From NCBI RefSeq assembly GCF_900188275.1, contig NZ_FZNY01000002.1:310001-374000 (forward strand): DNA of 64,000 nucleotides, read 5' to 3'. Shown one piece after another: positions 15,792 through 24,418 of the stretch. Position 1 is the first letter of the stretch, and the number at the start of each line of letters is the position of its first letter. The stretch is from Dokdonia pacifica (GTDB lineage: Bacteria; Bacteroidota; Bacteroidia; Flavobacteriales; Flavobacteriaceae). A model generated the notes under the pieces. The model worked only from the letters and a program-made list of their open reading frames with translations. It was not told where the DNA came from and ran no database searches. The position numbers and the translations under genes were made by a program.

Positions 15792-18002
15792 ATGGAACTG
15801 ACCCAAGAGTACATAGAAGCAGAAAACAAAGAGCTAACACGCCAGTATAAAAAACTACTGCGCATCAGTTATCAAACGCTTACTGCCGAAGATAAAAAAA
15901 TGATCCGGAAGGCTTTTAACATCGCTGTAGATGCGCATAAAGATCAACGTCGTAAATCTGGAGAGGCTTATATTTTTCATCCACTTGCTGTAGCACAAAT
16001 TGTAGCCAGTGAGATAGGGTTAGACGCTACTTCTATAGCATCTGCATTACTACACGATGTTGTAGAAGATACAGAATATACACTTGTAGATATTGAACAG
16101 CTTTTTGGAGAGACCGTTGCTCGTATTGTAGATGGACTTACCAAAATTTCTAATTTGAAAAAGGATAGAGATGTTTCTCTACAAGCTGAGAATTTTAGAA
16201 AAATGCTATTGACTATTAATGACGACCCACGTGTTATTATTATTAAAATAGCAGATCGTTTACATAATATGCAAACGATGGATGCCATGCGACCTGACAA
16301 ACAGGCAAAAATTTCCAGTGAGACGTTATACATATACGCACCTCTTGCTCATAGAATGGGACTTTATAATATCAAAACAGAGCTTGAAGATTTAAGTCTT
16401 AAATATACAGAACCAGAGGTCTATAAGGATATTAAAGACAAAATCAAAGAGAGTAAAGAAGAGCAAGATAAATACATCCGAGACTTTAAAAAGGTTATTG
16501 AAGACTCTCTTAATTTAGAAGGATTAAACTACGAGATCAAAGGTCGTCCCAAATCTATTTATAGTATACGACGTAAAATACTCAATCAAGGTATTAATTT
16601 TGATGAAATTTATGACAAGTTTGCGATTCGTATTATTTACAAAAGCGATGTTGCAAATGAGAAATTTTTGGCATGGAAAATATACTCTATTGTTACAGAT
16701 CATTTTAGACCCAACCCTACTCGCTTAAGAGATTGGATATCTTCTCCAAAATCTACAGGATATGAAGCACTTCATATTACGGTTATGGGACTTAAAGGAA
16801 GATGGGTAGAGGTTCAGATTCGTTCTGAACGTATGAATGAAATTGCAGAAAAAGGATATGCTGCTCATTTTAAGTACAAGCAAGGTGACGATGGAGATAA
16901 AGGTCTTGATGAATGGATTAATAGACTTCAAGAAGCATTAGAAAATCCAGATACTAATGCAGTAGATTTTGTAGAAAACTTTAAACTCAACTTATACAAT
17001 AAAGAAATCTTTGTATTTACACCGCAAGGGGATCTTAAATCATTGCCTAAAGGAGCTACTCCACTAGACTTTGCATTTAGTGTACATACAGAAGTAGGAT
17101 TACATACCAGAGGAGCGCGAGTAAATGGAAAGTTAGTTCCATTAAGTCAAGAACTTAAAAGTGGGGATCAAGTAGAGATTATTACATCAGAACAAGCAAA
17201 ACCAACAAATAACTGGCTGGATTATGCTACCACAGCTAGAGCAAGAGCTAAAATTAAATCATCTTTAAAAGACGAGAAAAAAGAAACCGCAGAAGATGGC
17301 AAAGTAATTCTTTCGCGAAAGCTAAAATCTCAAAAAATTCAGCTTAACGAAAAAACAATCAATGAACTCGTATCATATTTTAAATTAAACACAAGTTTAG
17401 ATCTTTTTTATAGGGTAGGCATAGGTACCATTGATAATAAAATGATCAAAGAATTTGCTACGCAACGTAGTAATGCTTTTGTAAGTTTCTTTAAAAATAA
17501 AATACGGAAACCTAATACCGTTGAAAATGTAGATCGTGATGAAATTACAAACAAATATGACGATCTTGTATTTGGTCCGGATGAACAAAAATTAGATTAT
17601 AAGTTTTCAAATTGTTGTAGCCCTATACCTGGAGATCCTGTATTTGGTTTTACAACGATCAATGAAGGCATTAAAGTGCATAAAAATAATTGTCCAAATG
17701 CTATTTCTTTACGAAGCAAATATGCCTACAGGGTAATTCCCGCAAAATGGATAGATTCTAGTGCACAAGGACATAAAGTTGATATTAAGCTTACTGGAAT
17801 TGATAATTTAGGACTCGTAAACGAAGTCACAAAAGAAATTTCAGATCATATGCACGTAAATATTAAGAGTATCAGTTTTACAACAAATGGAGGTATTTTT
17901 AATGGAAATATTACTGTAATTGTTCAAAACAAAGAGCATCTTAAAAAGTTAATGGATAATCTTAAAAAAATCAATGGAATTGACAAAGTCACTCGATTAT
18001 AA
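15792..18002 (+). CDS. rel: bifunctional (p)ppGpp synthetase/hydrolase (RelA/SpoT family)
   Basis: 736 residues in the standard order: HD hydrolase domain (about 30-180, with HPLAVAQIV and ALLHDVVEDTEYT), synthetase domain (about 230-350, GRPKSIYSIRRKI, YDKFAIRIIYKS, STGYEALHITVMG, EVQIRSERMNEIAEKGYAAH), TGS domain (about 395-455, IFVFTPQGDLKSLPKGATPLDFAFS), a zinc-finger-like/helical part with CCSPIPGDPVFGF, and a C-terminal ACT domain (about 660-736). HD and synthetase motifs both look intact, so it should make and degrade the alarmone. It begins a plus-strand run rel-fur-purA, with fur 29 nt downstream. An in-frame TTTCGCGAAA palindrome lies inside the gene at 17311-17320. Confidence 0.96.
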   Translation: MELTQEYIEAENKELTRQYKKLLRISYQTLTAEDKKMIRKAFNIAVDAHKDQRRKSGEAYIFHPLAVAQIVASEIGLDATSIASALLHDVVEDTEYTLVDIEQLFGETVARIVDGLTKISNLKKDRDVSLQAENFRKMLLTINDDPRVIIIKIADRLHNMQTMDAMRPDKQAKISSETLYIYAPLAHRMGLYNIKTELEDLSLKYTEPEVYKDIKDKIKESKEEQDKYIRDFKKVIEDSLNLEGLNYEIKGRPKSIYSIRRKILNQGINFDEIYDKFAIRIIYKSDVANEKFLAWKIYSIVTDHFRPNPTRLRDWISSPKSTGYEALHITVMGLKGRWVEVQIRSERMNEIAEKGYAAHFKYKQGDDGDKGLDEWINRLQEALENPDTNAVDFVENFKLNLYNKEIFVFTPQGDLKSLPKGATPLDFAFSVHTEVGLHTRGARVNGKLVPLSQELKSGDQVEIITSEQAKPTNNWLDYATTARARAKIKSSLKDEKKETAEDGKVILSRKLKSQKIQLNEKTINELVSYFKLNTSLDLFYRVGIGTIDNKMIKEFATQRSNAFVSFFKNKIRKPNTVENVDRDEITNKYDDLVFGPDEQKLDYKFSNCCSPIPGDPVFGFTTINEGIKVHKNNCPNAISLRSKYAYRVIPAKWIDSSAQGHKVDIKLTGIDNLGLVNEVTKEISDHMHVNIKSISFTTNGGIFNGNITVIVQNKEHLKKLMDNLKKINGIDKVTRL

Positions 18003-18031
18003 TTCCGTAACTTTACATCTTTAATAGCACT

Positions 18032-18484
18032 ATGAGTGTAAATTCTACCATAAATAAAGATCAAGAGGTTGTAAAGAATGTTTTTACAACATACTTAGAA
18101 GAAAAAGGACATCGTAAAACACCTGAGCGTTATGCTATCTTACAGGAAATATACAACAACGATGAGCACTTCGATATAGAGTCCCTTTATATCAACATGA
18201 AAAATAAAAATTATCGTGTAAGCCGTGCTACTCTTTATAATACTATAGAACTTTTATTAGAATGTGGATTGGTTCGTAAGCATCAATTTGGAAACACTCA
18301 AGCACAATATGAGAAATCATATTTTGACAAACAACATGATCATGTGATTTTATCTAATGGGGAAGTGATAGAATTTTGCGATCCGCGTATTCAAGCTATT
18401 AAGAAGACTATAGAAGAAGTTTTTGACATTACAATTGACAAACACTCCCTTTATTTTTACGGAAAAAAAAACACCTCTAATTAA
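18032..18484 (+). CDS. Fur-family transcriptional regulator lacking the first structural CxxC
   Basis: 150 residues with the winged-helix Fur fold: [17 protein letters not shown], then the recognition-helix region [27 protein letters not shown], then the dimerisation domain starting [17 protein letters not shown]. Canonical Fur proteins read HDH-[LI]-x-C-x-x-C-G at that place; here it is [14 protein letters not shown], so the structural zinc cysteine pair is missing. The regulatory-metal histidines (HDH, and a later H in [10 protein letters not shown]) remain. Metal preference cannot be decided from sequence. Cotranscription with rel (29 nt upstream) and purA (9 nt downstream) is likely. Confidence 0.9.
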   Translation: MSVNSTINKDQEVVKNVFTTYLEEKGHRKTPERYAILQEIYNNDEHFDIESLYINMKNKNYRVSRATLYNTIELLLECGLVRKHQFGNTQAQYEKSYFDKQHDHVILSNGEVIEFCDPRIQAIKKTIEEVFDITIDKHSLYFYGKKNTSN

Positions 18485-18493
18485 TATATACGA

Positions 18494-19768
18494 ATGGCAG
18501 TAGACTTACTACTAGGGCTCCAATGGGGCGACGAAGGAAAAGGAAAAATTGTAGACGTACTTACCAAAGATTATGATATCATCGCTAGATTTCAAGGAGG
18601 TCCAAATGCAGGGCACACCTTAGAATTTGATGGTATAAAACACGTATTACATACGATTCCATCTGGGATTTTTCATGACAATGCAATGAACATTATTGGG
18701 AATGGCGTTGTTATTGATCCAGTGATTTTTAAAAGAGAATTACAAAACCTAGATAAGTTTGAAGGATTAGATTACACTTCAAAAATATTGATTTCGCGTA
18801 AAGCACACTTAATCCTACCTACACATCGTCTTCTAGATGCTGCTTCTGAAGCTTCTAAAGGAAAAGCAAAAATAGGATCTACTCTTAAAGGGATTGGTCC
18901 TACATATATGGATAAAACGGGGCGTAATGGAATACGTGTAGGAGATTTAGAACTGGCTGATTGGAAAGATAGATACACTGCATTACGTACAAAGCATATC
19001 TCTATGATTGATTTCTATGATGCAAAAATAGAATACGATTTAGAAGAATTAGAGACCGAATTTTTTGACGCTATTAAAGTTTTAAAGAAACTTACATTCA
19101 TAGATTCTGAAGAATATTTACATCAGGCACAAAAATCAGGAAAAACAATTCTTGCCGAAGGTGCTCAAGGATCGTTATTAGATATTGATTTTGGAACGTA
19201 TCCATATGTTACATCATCTAACACTACTGCTGCGGGTGCATGTACAGGTTTAGGAATTGCGCCTAATAAAATAGGTGATGTTTTTGGAATATTTAAAGCA
19301 TACACCACACGTGTGGGCTCTGGCCCCTTCCCTACCGAGTTATTTGATAACGATGGAGAAACTATGGGACGTGTAGGCAATGAGTTTGGCGCAACTACGG
19401 GTCGTCCTCGTCGTTGTGGATGGTTAGATCTTGTTGCTCTTAAATATGCAGTACAGGTAAATGGTGTCACCCAATTAATGATGATGAAAGGTGATGTATT
19501 ATCAGGTTTTGAAACCCTTAAAGTATGCACAGCCTATACCTATAAAGGAGAAACTATAGAGCATTTACCATATAATATTGAGCCAGAAAATGTAGACGTA
19601 GTTTATAAGGAAATGAAAGGTTGGAAAGAAGATTTAACAGGCATGACAGAAGCTTCTCAACTACCACAGGCCCTTAATGAATACATAGATTTTCTAGAAA
19701 AAGAATTAGAAACCCCTATCAAAATTGTTTCTGTAGGACCAGATCGTACGCAAACAATTATGAGATAA
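18494..19768 (+). CDS. purA: adenylosuccinate synthetase
   Basis: 424 residues, normal length. It joins IMP and aspartate using GTP, the first committed step to AMP. The GTP loop GDEGKGK is at residues 12-18 with catalytic Asp13, and NAGHT carries the catalytic His41, the same numbering as in E. coli PurA. Further conserved segments are STLKGIGPTYMDKTGRNGIR, GAQGSLLDIDFGTYPYVTSS and FGATTGRPRRCGWLDL. It is 9 nt after the fur-like gene and followed by a strong terminator, so it ends the rel-fur-purA operon. ppGpp is known to inhibit PurA in other bacteria, which makes the linkage to rel functionally suggestive. Confidence 0.97.
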   Translation: MAVDLLLGLQWGDEGKGKIVDVLTKDYDIIARFQGGPNAGHTLEFDGIKHVLHTIPSGIFHDNAMNIIGNGVVIDPVIFKRELQNLDKFEGLDYTSKILISRKAHLILPTHRLLDAASEASKGKAKIGSTLKGIGPTYMDKTGRNGIRVGDLELADWKDRYTALRTKHISMIDFYDAKIEYDLEELETEFFDAIKVLKKLTFIDSEEYLHQAQKSGKTILAEGAQGSLLDIDFGTYPYVTSSNTTAAGACTGLGIAPNKIGDVFGIFKAYTTRVGSGPFPTELFDNDGETMGRVGNEFGATTGRPRRCGWLDLVALKYAVQVNGVTQLMMMKGDVLSGFETLKVCTAYTYKGETIEHLPYNIEPENVDVVYKEMKGWKEDLTGMTEASQLPQALNEYIDFLEKELETPIKIVSVGPDRTQTIMR

Positions 19769-19788
19769 GGTATTATTCAATATCATAT

Positions 19789-19822
19789 AAAACCCGCAAG
19801 TATCGTACATTGCGGGTTTTTT
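19789..19822 (+). terminator. intrinsic terminator after purA
   Basis: 11-bp stem AAAACCCGCAA (19789-19799) with complement 19810-19820, 10-nt loop and a T tail, 20 nt after the purA stop. Confidence 0.88.
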
Positions 19823-19901
19823 AATAAATATATAACTCGCTTTTGAGACTTTGTTAACTACCTTTTGAGATCACATTAACGCTTTCAGAAGTCAATTTGT
19901 T

Positions 19902-19909
19902 TATTTTTG
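19902..19909 (+). promoter_or_regulatory. -7 promoter box just before the LptA-like gene
   Basis: TATTTTTG, a match to TAnnTTTG, only 5 nt before the ATG at 19915. The expected transcription start would fall at or next to the ATG, giving an mRNA with almost no leader. It also argues against the in-frame TTG at 19897 as start. Confidence 0.5.
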
Positions 19910-19914
19910 CTACA

Positions 19915-21744
19915 ATGCATATCAAAAAATACATACTTATACTGATTTTTGCTGTTTTTGCTTTCGCGAAAGCGCATACTCAAGAAGAACGTAAAGAAAT
20001 ACACATCAAATCTGATGTGACAGAAAAGAATGAAATAGAATATCCTGGTGCTGTAATTTTATATAAGAGAAAAAAACAAGTATATATATCACATGAAGGT
20101 ATTGAAATGTGGTGTGATATTGCTTTTCATTACAAAGAAGAAAACTTTGTAAAAGCTTTAGGAAATGTAAAAATGAAACAGGGAGATTCTGTTTCTATGC
20201 GCAGTAAATATGCAGAATACAGTGGAGATACAAAATTTGCATTTGCAGCTGGAAAAGTATGGTTAAAAAAAGATACAACAGTCGTTACTACAGATACCAT
20301 GTACTTTGATCGTAATAAACAGCAATCTTATTATCGTACAGGAGGTGTAGTTACCTCGCCTAATAGTAAAATCACAAGTCGTATAGGACGTTATTATCTT
20401 GAAGAAGACAAAATATCATTTATCAGTAATGTTGAAGTAACCAATCCTGAATATGTGATCAATAGTGAGCAATTAGATTTTTATAGCGAAACAGAACACG
20501 CCTATCTATATGGTCCTACCACAATCACAAGTGAAACTTCAAAAGTATATTGTGAACGAGGATTTTATGATACTAAAAACGATTATGGATATTTTGTGAA
20601 AAAATCACGAATAGACTATGATAATCGGCAAGTTTATGGAGATAGTCTTTATTTTGATAGAACTCGAAATTACGCTAGTGCTACTAATAATATAAGAGTA
20701 AAAGACACCCTAAACAAAAGTCTCATTAAAGGTCATTATGCTGAAGTTTACAGAGATAAAGACTCTGTATTTATTACACAAAGAGCTGTTGCCATTACAG
20801 AGCAAGAAGGCGACTCTATCTATGTACATGGGGATAAACTTATTGTGACAGGAAAACCTGAAAACAGAATTGTGAGAGGGTATTATAATGTACGTATGTT
20901 TAAAAGTGATATGAGTGGTAAATGCGACTCTATTCATATTAATCAAAAAACAGGGCTTACACAAATGATACGCAGGCCCATCTTATGGAATGAAGCCAAT
21001 CAAATAACAGGAGACAGTATTCACCTTATTAATGATGTGGTGACTGAGAAACTAGATTCTCTAAAAGTGTTTGACAATGCTTTTATTATTCAAAAAGACT
21101 CTATAGACGGATATAATCAGGTAAAAGGACAAAAACTCTACGGTTTCTTTAATAAAGAAAATCAATTAGATTCTGTAAACATTATTAATAATGCAGAGAG
21201 TATTGTCTATATGCGTGAAGAAAATGGAGAACTACAAGGTATTGACAAAAGCAAATCTGCCTCTATTACGATCTTATTTGTAGATAAAGCAATAGACGAA
21301 GTTATAAAATACAAAAACCCAGGTGGTAACATATGGCCAGAATCACAGTTTTTAAAGCAACAGCAAACCTTTGAAAATTTTGAATGGCGTGGTGATGAAC
21401 GTCTTTTAAGTAAAGAAGATATTTTTAAAGGTGAACCGCCATTTACGTTAACAAAAATACAAGGAATCCCATTACCTATCATAGATAGCGACTTCTTTGA
21501 AGAGTCTGAAGATGGAGAACTTGAAACACCAAGCGCTTCCAATTTATCGGAAAAGGAATTGTCTAACAGAGCCGAAGACAAACCCAAAATAGGAACCGAG
21601 GAGGAAGACGAAATAACAAAGCGACAACGGGAGTATTTGATTAATCGAAACAAAGCAACTTCTTCTGAAGGAGATAGTACTCCTAAAGTTTTAGATCCTA
21701 AAAAGAAAAAGAAAAAAGGAGATGGATCACCAAATCGTTTATGA
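19915..21744 (+). CDS. OstA/LptA-like lipopolysaccharide transport protein
   Basis: 609 residues from the ATG at 19915, beginning with a signal peptide (MHIKKYILILIFAVFAFAKA, cut near AHTQ). Residues about 30-420 are rich in the OstA/LptA beta-jellyroll pattern (DSVSMRSKYAEYSGDTKFAFAAGKVWL, YYRTGGVVTSPNSKI and repeats), the fold that carries LPS across the periplasm. The C-terminus is charged and low complexity, ending in lysines (DPKKKKKKGDG). It is much longer than E. coli LptA, as usual in Bacteroidota. The palindrome TTTCGCGAAA at 19962-19971 encodes AFAKA in the signal peptide. Its stop overlaps the ATG of the next gene (ATGA), implying coupled translation. Confidence 0.85.
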   Translation: MHIKKYILILIFAVFAFAKAHTQEERKEIHIKSDVTEKNEIEYPGAVILYKRKKQVYISHEGIEMWCDIAFHYKEENFVKALGNVKMKQGDSVSMRSKYAEYSGDTKFAFAAGKVWLKKDTTVVTTDTMYFDRNKQQSYYRTGGVVTSPNSKITSRIGRYYLEEDKISFISNVEVTNPEYVINSEQLDFYSETEHAYLYGPTTITSETSKVYCERGFYDTKNDYGYFVKKSRIDYDNRQVYGDSLYFDRTRNYASATNNIRVKDTLNKSLIKGHYAEVYRDKDSVFITQRAVAITEQEGDSIYVHGDKLIVTGKPENRIVRGYYNVRMFKSDMSGKCDSIHINQKTGLTQMIRRPILWNEANQITGDSIHLINDVVTEKLDSLKVFDNAFIIQKDSIDGYNQVKGQKLYGFFNKENQLDSVNIINNAESIVYMREENGELQGIDKSKSASITILFVDKAIDEVIKYKNPGGNIWPESQFLKQQQTFENFEWRGDERLLSKEDIFKGEPPFTLTKIQGIPLPIIDSDFFEESEDGELETPSASNLSEKELSNRAEDKPKIGTEEEDEITKRQREYLINRNKATSSEGDSTPKVLDPKKKKKKGDGSPNRL

Positions 21745-22928
21745 AATCTGATTTTCTAAAATATCAAGCACAAACCACACCTCACCCTTTAAACTTTGAG
21801 GTAGATTATGCTAAGGGAAGTTATATTTATCATAAAAACGGAAAGAAACACTTAGATTTTGTAGCAGGTGTTTCTGCTTGTAGTTTAGGACACCAACATC
21901 CAAGAGTTAAAGAGGCTATTCGAAAGCAATTAGATTCCTATCTTCATGTCATGGTATATGGAGAATATGCACAAGAAGCACCTATAGCATTATCAAAACT
22001 ATTAGCTTCATTATTACCAGAATCATTAAATAGCACTTATTTAGTAAATAGCGGAACAGAAGCTATAGATGGCGCTATTAAGTTAGCTCGAAGAGTCACT
22101 GGACGTAGTGAGATTATTGCAGCCCTAGACGCCTATCACGGTAATTCCTATGGCGCCTTAAGTTTAATGAGTAAAGAAGAACGTATAGCGCCCTTTAGGC
22201 CTGTTATAGGTGGTGTATCTTTTATTAAGTTTAATTGTCAAAAATACTTGGAGCGAATCACTACCAGTACAGCAGCTGTTATATTAGAAACTATACAAGG
22301 TGGTGCTGGTTTTATAGAACCTCAACACAATTTTTTGAAAAAAGTGAAAGAACGTTGCCAAGCTGTTGGTGCTTTACTCATCCTTGATGAGATTCAACCT
22401 GGTTTTGGACGTACTGGAAAACTCTTTGGTTTTGAGCATTATCAAGTAGTTCCTGATATTCTAGTAATGGGAAAAGGTATGGGTGGTGGTATGCCTATTG
22501 GTGCTTTTACAGCTTCCAATGAGCATATGCACTTGCTATCAGACAATCCAAAACTAGGACACATAACTACTTTTGGTGGGCACCCTGTAATTGCCGCAGC
22601 TGCATTGGCAACTTTGCGAGAAATTACAGAAACTTCATTAATAAAAGACACCCTTAAAAAAGAGCAACTTTTTAGAAAATTACTCATACACCCATTACTT
22701 ATAGAGATAAGAGGAAAAGGTCTTATGCTTGCTGCACTTACCCCTAGCGCAGCAATTACTACACAAGTAATTTTAAGATGTCAAGAAGAAGGTCTTATTT
22801 TATTTTGGTTACTCTTTGAAGAAAGAGCTATCCGGATTACACCCCCATTAACAATCTCTGAAGATGAGATTCGAGAAGGATGTAGTATCTTACTGAAGAT
22901 ACTCAATGAAATTCATGAATCATTATAG
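21741..22928 (+). CDS. class III PLP-dependent aminotransferase
   Basis: 395 residues with the fold-type I layout of acetylornithine/4-aminobutyrate transaminases: NSGTEAIDGAIKLAR (about 103-117), DAYHGNSYGALS, the cofactor-contacting LILDEIQPGFGRTG with Asp216, and the PLP lysine Lys245 in VMGKGMGGGMPIGAF. Substrate specificity cannot be told from sequence; the surrounding genes do not form a known amino-acid pathway. The start codon overlaps the stop of the LptA-like gene. The run of palindromes and a composite repeat begins 10 nt after its stop. Confidence 0.92.
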   Translation: MKSDFLKYQAQTTPHPLNFEVDYAKGSYIYHKNGKKHLDFVAGVSACSLGHQHPRVKEAIRKQLDSYLHVMVYGEYAQEAPIALSKLLASLLPESLNSTYLVNSGTEAIDGAIKLARRVTGRSEIIAALDAYHGNSYGALSLMSKEERIAPFRPVIGGVSFIKFNCQKYLERITTSTAAVILETIQGGAGFIEPQHNFLKKVKERCQAVGALLILDEIQPGFGRTGKLFGFEHYQVVPDILVMGKGMGGGMPIGAFTASNEHMHLLSDNPKLGHITTFGGHPVIAAAALATLREITETSLIKDTLKKEQLFRKLLIHPLLIEIRGKGLMLAALTPSAAITTQVILRCQEEGLILFWLLFEERAIRITPPLTISEDEIREGCSILLKILNEIHESL

Positions 22929-22938
22929 TAATTTTATT

Positions 22939-23018
22939 CGCTTTCGCGAAAGCGAACTTACTAGACCTACCTGCCGGCAGGCAGGTTCACTACCATAGGG
23001 AGAGCGAAGCGATAAAGT
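22939..23018. repeat. composite dispersed repeat, copy A
   Basis: Starts with the palindrome CGCTTTCGCGAAAGCG (22939-22954), continues CGAACTTACTAGA, then carries a second palindrome CCTGCCGGCAGG (22970-22981) with a CAGG repeat, then TTCACTACCATAGGGAGAGC and AAGCGATAAAG. Copy B at 30382-30441 has the same order without the CCTGCCGGCAGG insert. The two copies show a defined repeat family with an inserted smaller palindromic unit. Confidence 0.75.
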
Positions 23019-23052
23019 ATATACTAAAAACCCCATTCATATATAAAATAAA

Positions 23053-23082
23053 AAAAGGTGTTTCAATGAAGAAACACCTTTT
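23053..23082 (-). terminator. terminator between aminotransferase and OmpA genes (probably bidirectional)
   Basis: 12-bp stem AAAAGGTGTTTC (23053-23064) with complement at 23071-23082 and a 6-nt loop. On the minus strand a run of seven Ts follows, making it the terminator of the OmpA-family gene; the plus-strand side also has a T-rich tail. Confidence 0.85.
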
Positions 23083-23110
23083 CTTTTGGCTGATTATATA
23101 GAATATAATC

Positions 23111-24217
23111 TTAGTTATTTATTAAACGGAATTCAGTTCTTCTGTTTGCAGCATGCTCACGCTCTGTACAAGAAACTCCATCAGAACATCTGTTTTTAAG
23201 TCTACGCTCACCAAATCCATTAGCAACTAATAAACTATTGTTAATTCCTTTAGAAATTAAATAGTTAGCTACTGACTGTGCACGACGCTCAGAAAGATCT
23301 TGGTTAGAAGTTGCATTACCTCTTGAATCTGTATGAGAAGCAATCTCTAATTTTACTCCTGGGTTTTGAGCTAATAATGGTAATAAACGAGTATCGATTA
23401 TATTTTTAGCAGCAGAAGTTAATGTAGCACTATTAGTATTCCAGTTGATAGGAAGTGCTTGGTACTCTACAAGAGCACACTCTACTTCTCTCCAAGTAGT
23501 TAATCCTCCTTTTTGCTTAAGAACCTCTTTAGAAACTGTAGTATACGTTGCTGGAACTACTTCTTCTGTAGTAGTAGCATCTTTAGTAAGTATCGTTTTT
23601 GTAATGTTTGCGTACTCAGCTGGAATTTCTTCTTCTACTACACGTGCTGGTTGATCAACCACTCTTTTAGTATATGTAGCATCTTTAGATCTACCAGGAG
23701 TAGATTGTACAGATGCATCAGCAGCTAGTGTACGAATAGAAACTGTTTGATATTCTGCTGGGTATCCTTTGTAACACCAGTAACGACAATCATCTGGATT
23801 ACTAGACTCACAATCAGGAGCTGGAGCACCTAATTCCCATTGAGCATAAGCAGACTTTGTTTCAATTGTTTCAGATCCATTAGCAAAAGAAGCTGGGATA
23901 ATTCTTAAAGAAGATCCTGAAGTGCTTTTTACGTAAGATACTGTTTCTGTTTTATACGTAGCTGGTATTACTTTAAGACGCTTAGAAGCTTCTTTAACTA
24001 ATACTCTCTCAGTTTGAGTTTCGTATTGAGCAGGAACCGTCTTTAATACTTTATAAGCTGGAGTCTTTTGAATTTGTACTGTTTGTGTTTCATAAATATC
24101 AGGCGTCGTACAACGAACATAACATTTTCCTGGTTCTGGATTTGCTGGTAAATCTTGTGCATTCGCAGATGCGAAAACAAGACCAAAAACAGAACATAAT
24201 AATAAAATTTTCTTCAT
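23111..24217 (-). CDS. OmpA-family outer-membrane protein with PA-x-Y repeat region
   Basis: 368 residues with signal peptide (FASANAQ). Residues about 30-245 contain six repeats built round a [VIY]PA-x-[YF] motif (VPAQY, IPATY, IPASF, YPAEY, IPAEY, VPATY), each followed by a T/E-rich strand and a KxA segment, interrupted by a cysteine-containing part (CESSNPDDCRYWCYKG). Residues about 250-368 are the peptidoglycan-binding OmpA domain (LEIASHTDSRGNATSNQDLS, RRAQSVANYLISKGI, NGFGERR, ANRRTEFRL). The protein probably anchors the outer membrane to peptidoglycan; the N-terminal repeats are of unknown function. A TATTTTTG promoter box lies upstream at 24266. Confidence 0.9.
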   Translation of the reverse strand: MKKILLLCSVFGLVFASANAQDLPANPEPGKCYVRCTTPDIYETQTVQIQKTPAYKVLKTVPAQYETQTERVLVKEASKRLKVIPATYKTETVSYVKSTSGSSLRIIPASFANGSETIETKSAYAQWELGAPAPDCESSNPDDCRYWCYKGYPAEYQTVSIRTLAADASVQSTPGRSKDATYTKRVVDQPARVVEEEIPAEYANITKTILTKDATTTEEVVPATYTTVSKEVLKQKGGLTTWREVECALVEYQALPINWNTNSATLTSAAKNIIDTRLLPLLAQNPGVKLEIASHTDSRGNATSNQDLSERRAQSVANYLISKGINNSLLVANGFGERRLKNRCSDGVSCTEREHAANRRTEFRLINN

Positions 24218-24265
24218 AATAATTGATAGTTTAAAGTTAATGTGTTGGAAATCATATTAAAAGTA

Positions 24266-24273
24266 CAAAAATA
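24266..24273 (-). promoter_or_regulatory. -7 promoter box for OmpA-family gene
   Basis: On the minus strand TATTTTTG, matching TAnnTTTG, about 49 nt upstream of the ATG. No clear TTG at the -33 position. Confidence 0.45.
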
Positions 24274-24418
24274 TATGATTCATTTTAACATATGCTTTAA
24301 CATAAATTAAGAAAGCTTTAACATGGGTGAAATACACTAAAACATCGACAAAAAACACAATCCATACTGTTTTTCACTAGTACAATTACATTAATGGTTA
24401 AAACTGAAAGAAAATCGT

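Noticed and set aside
19897-19914. Extended start (TTG) of LptA-like protein
   Set aside because: The TTG lies within or before a TATTTTTG promoter box, and the ATG at 19915 directly precedes a clean signal peptide.
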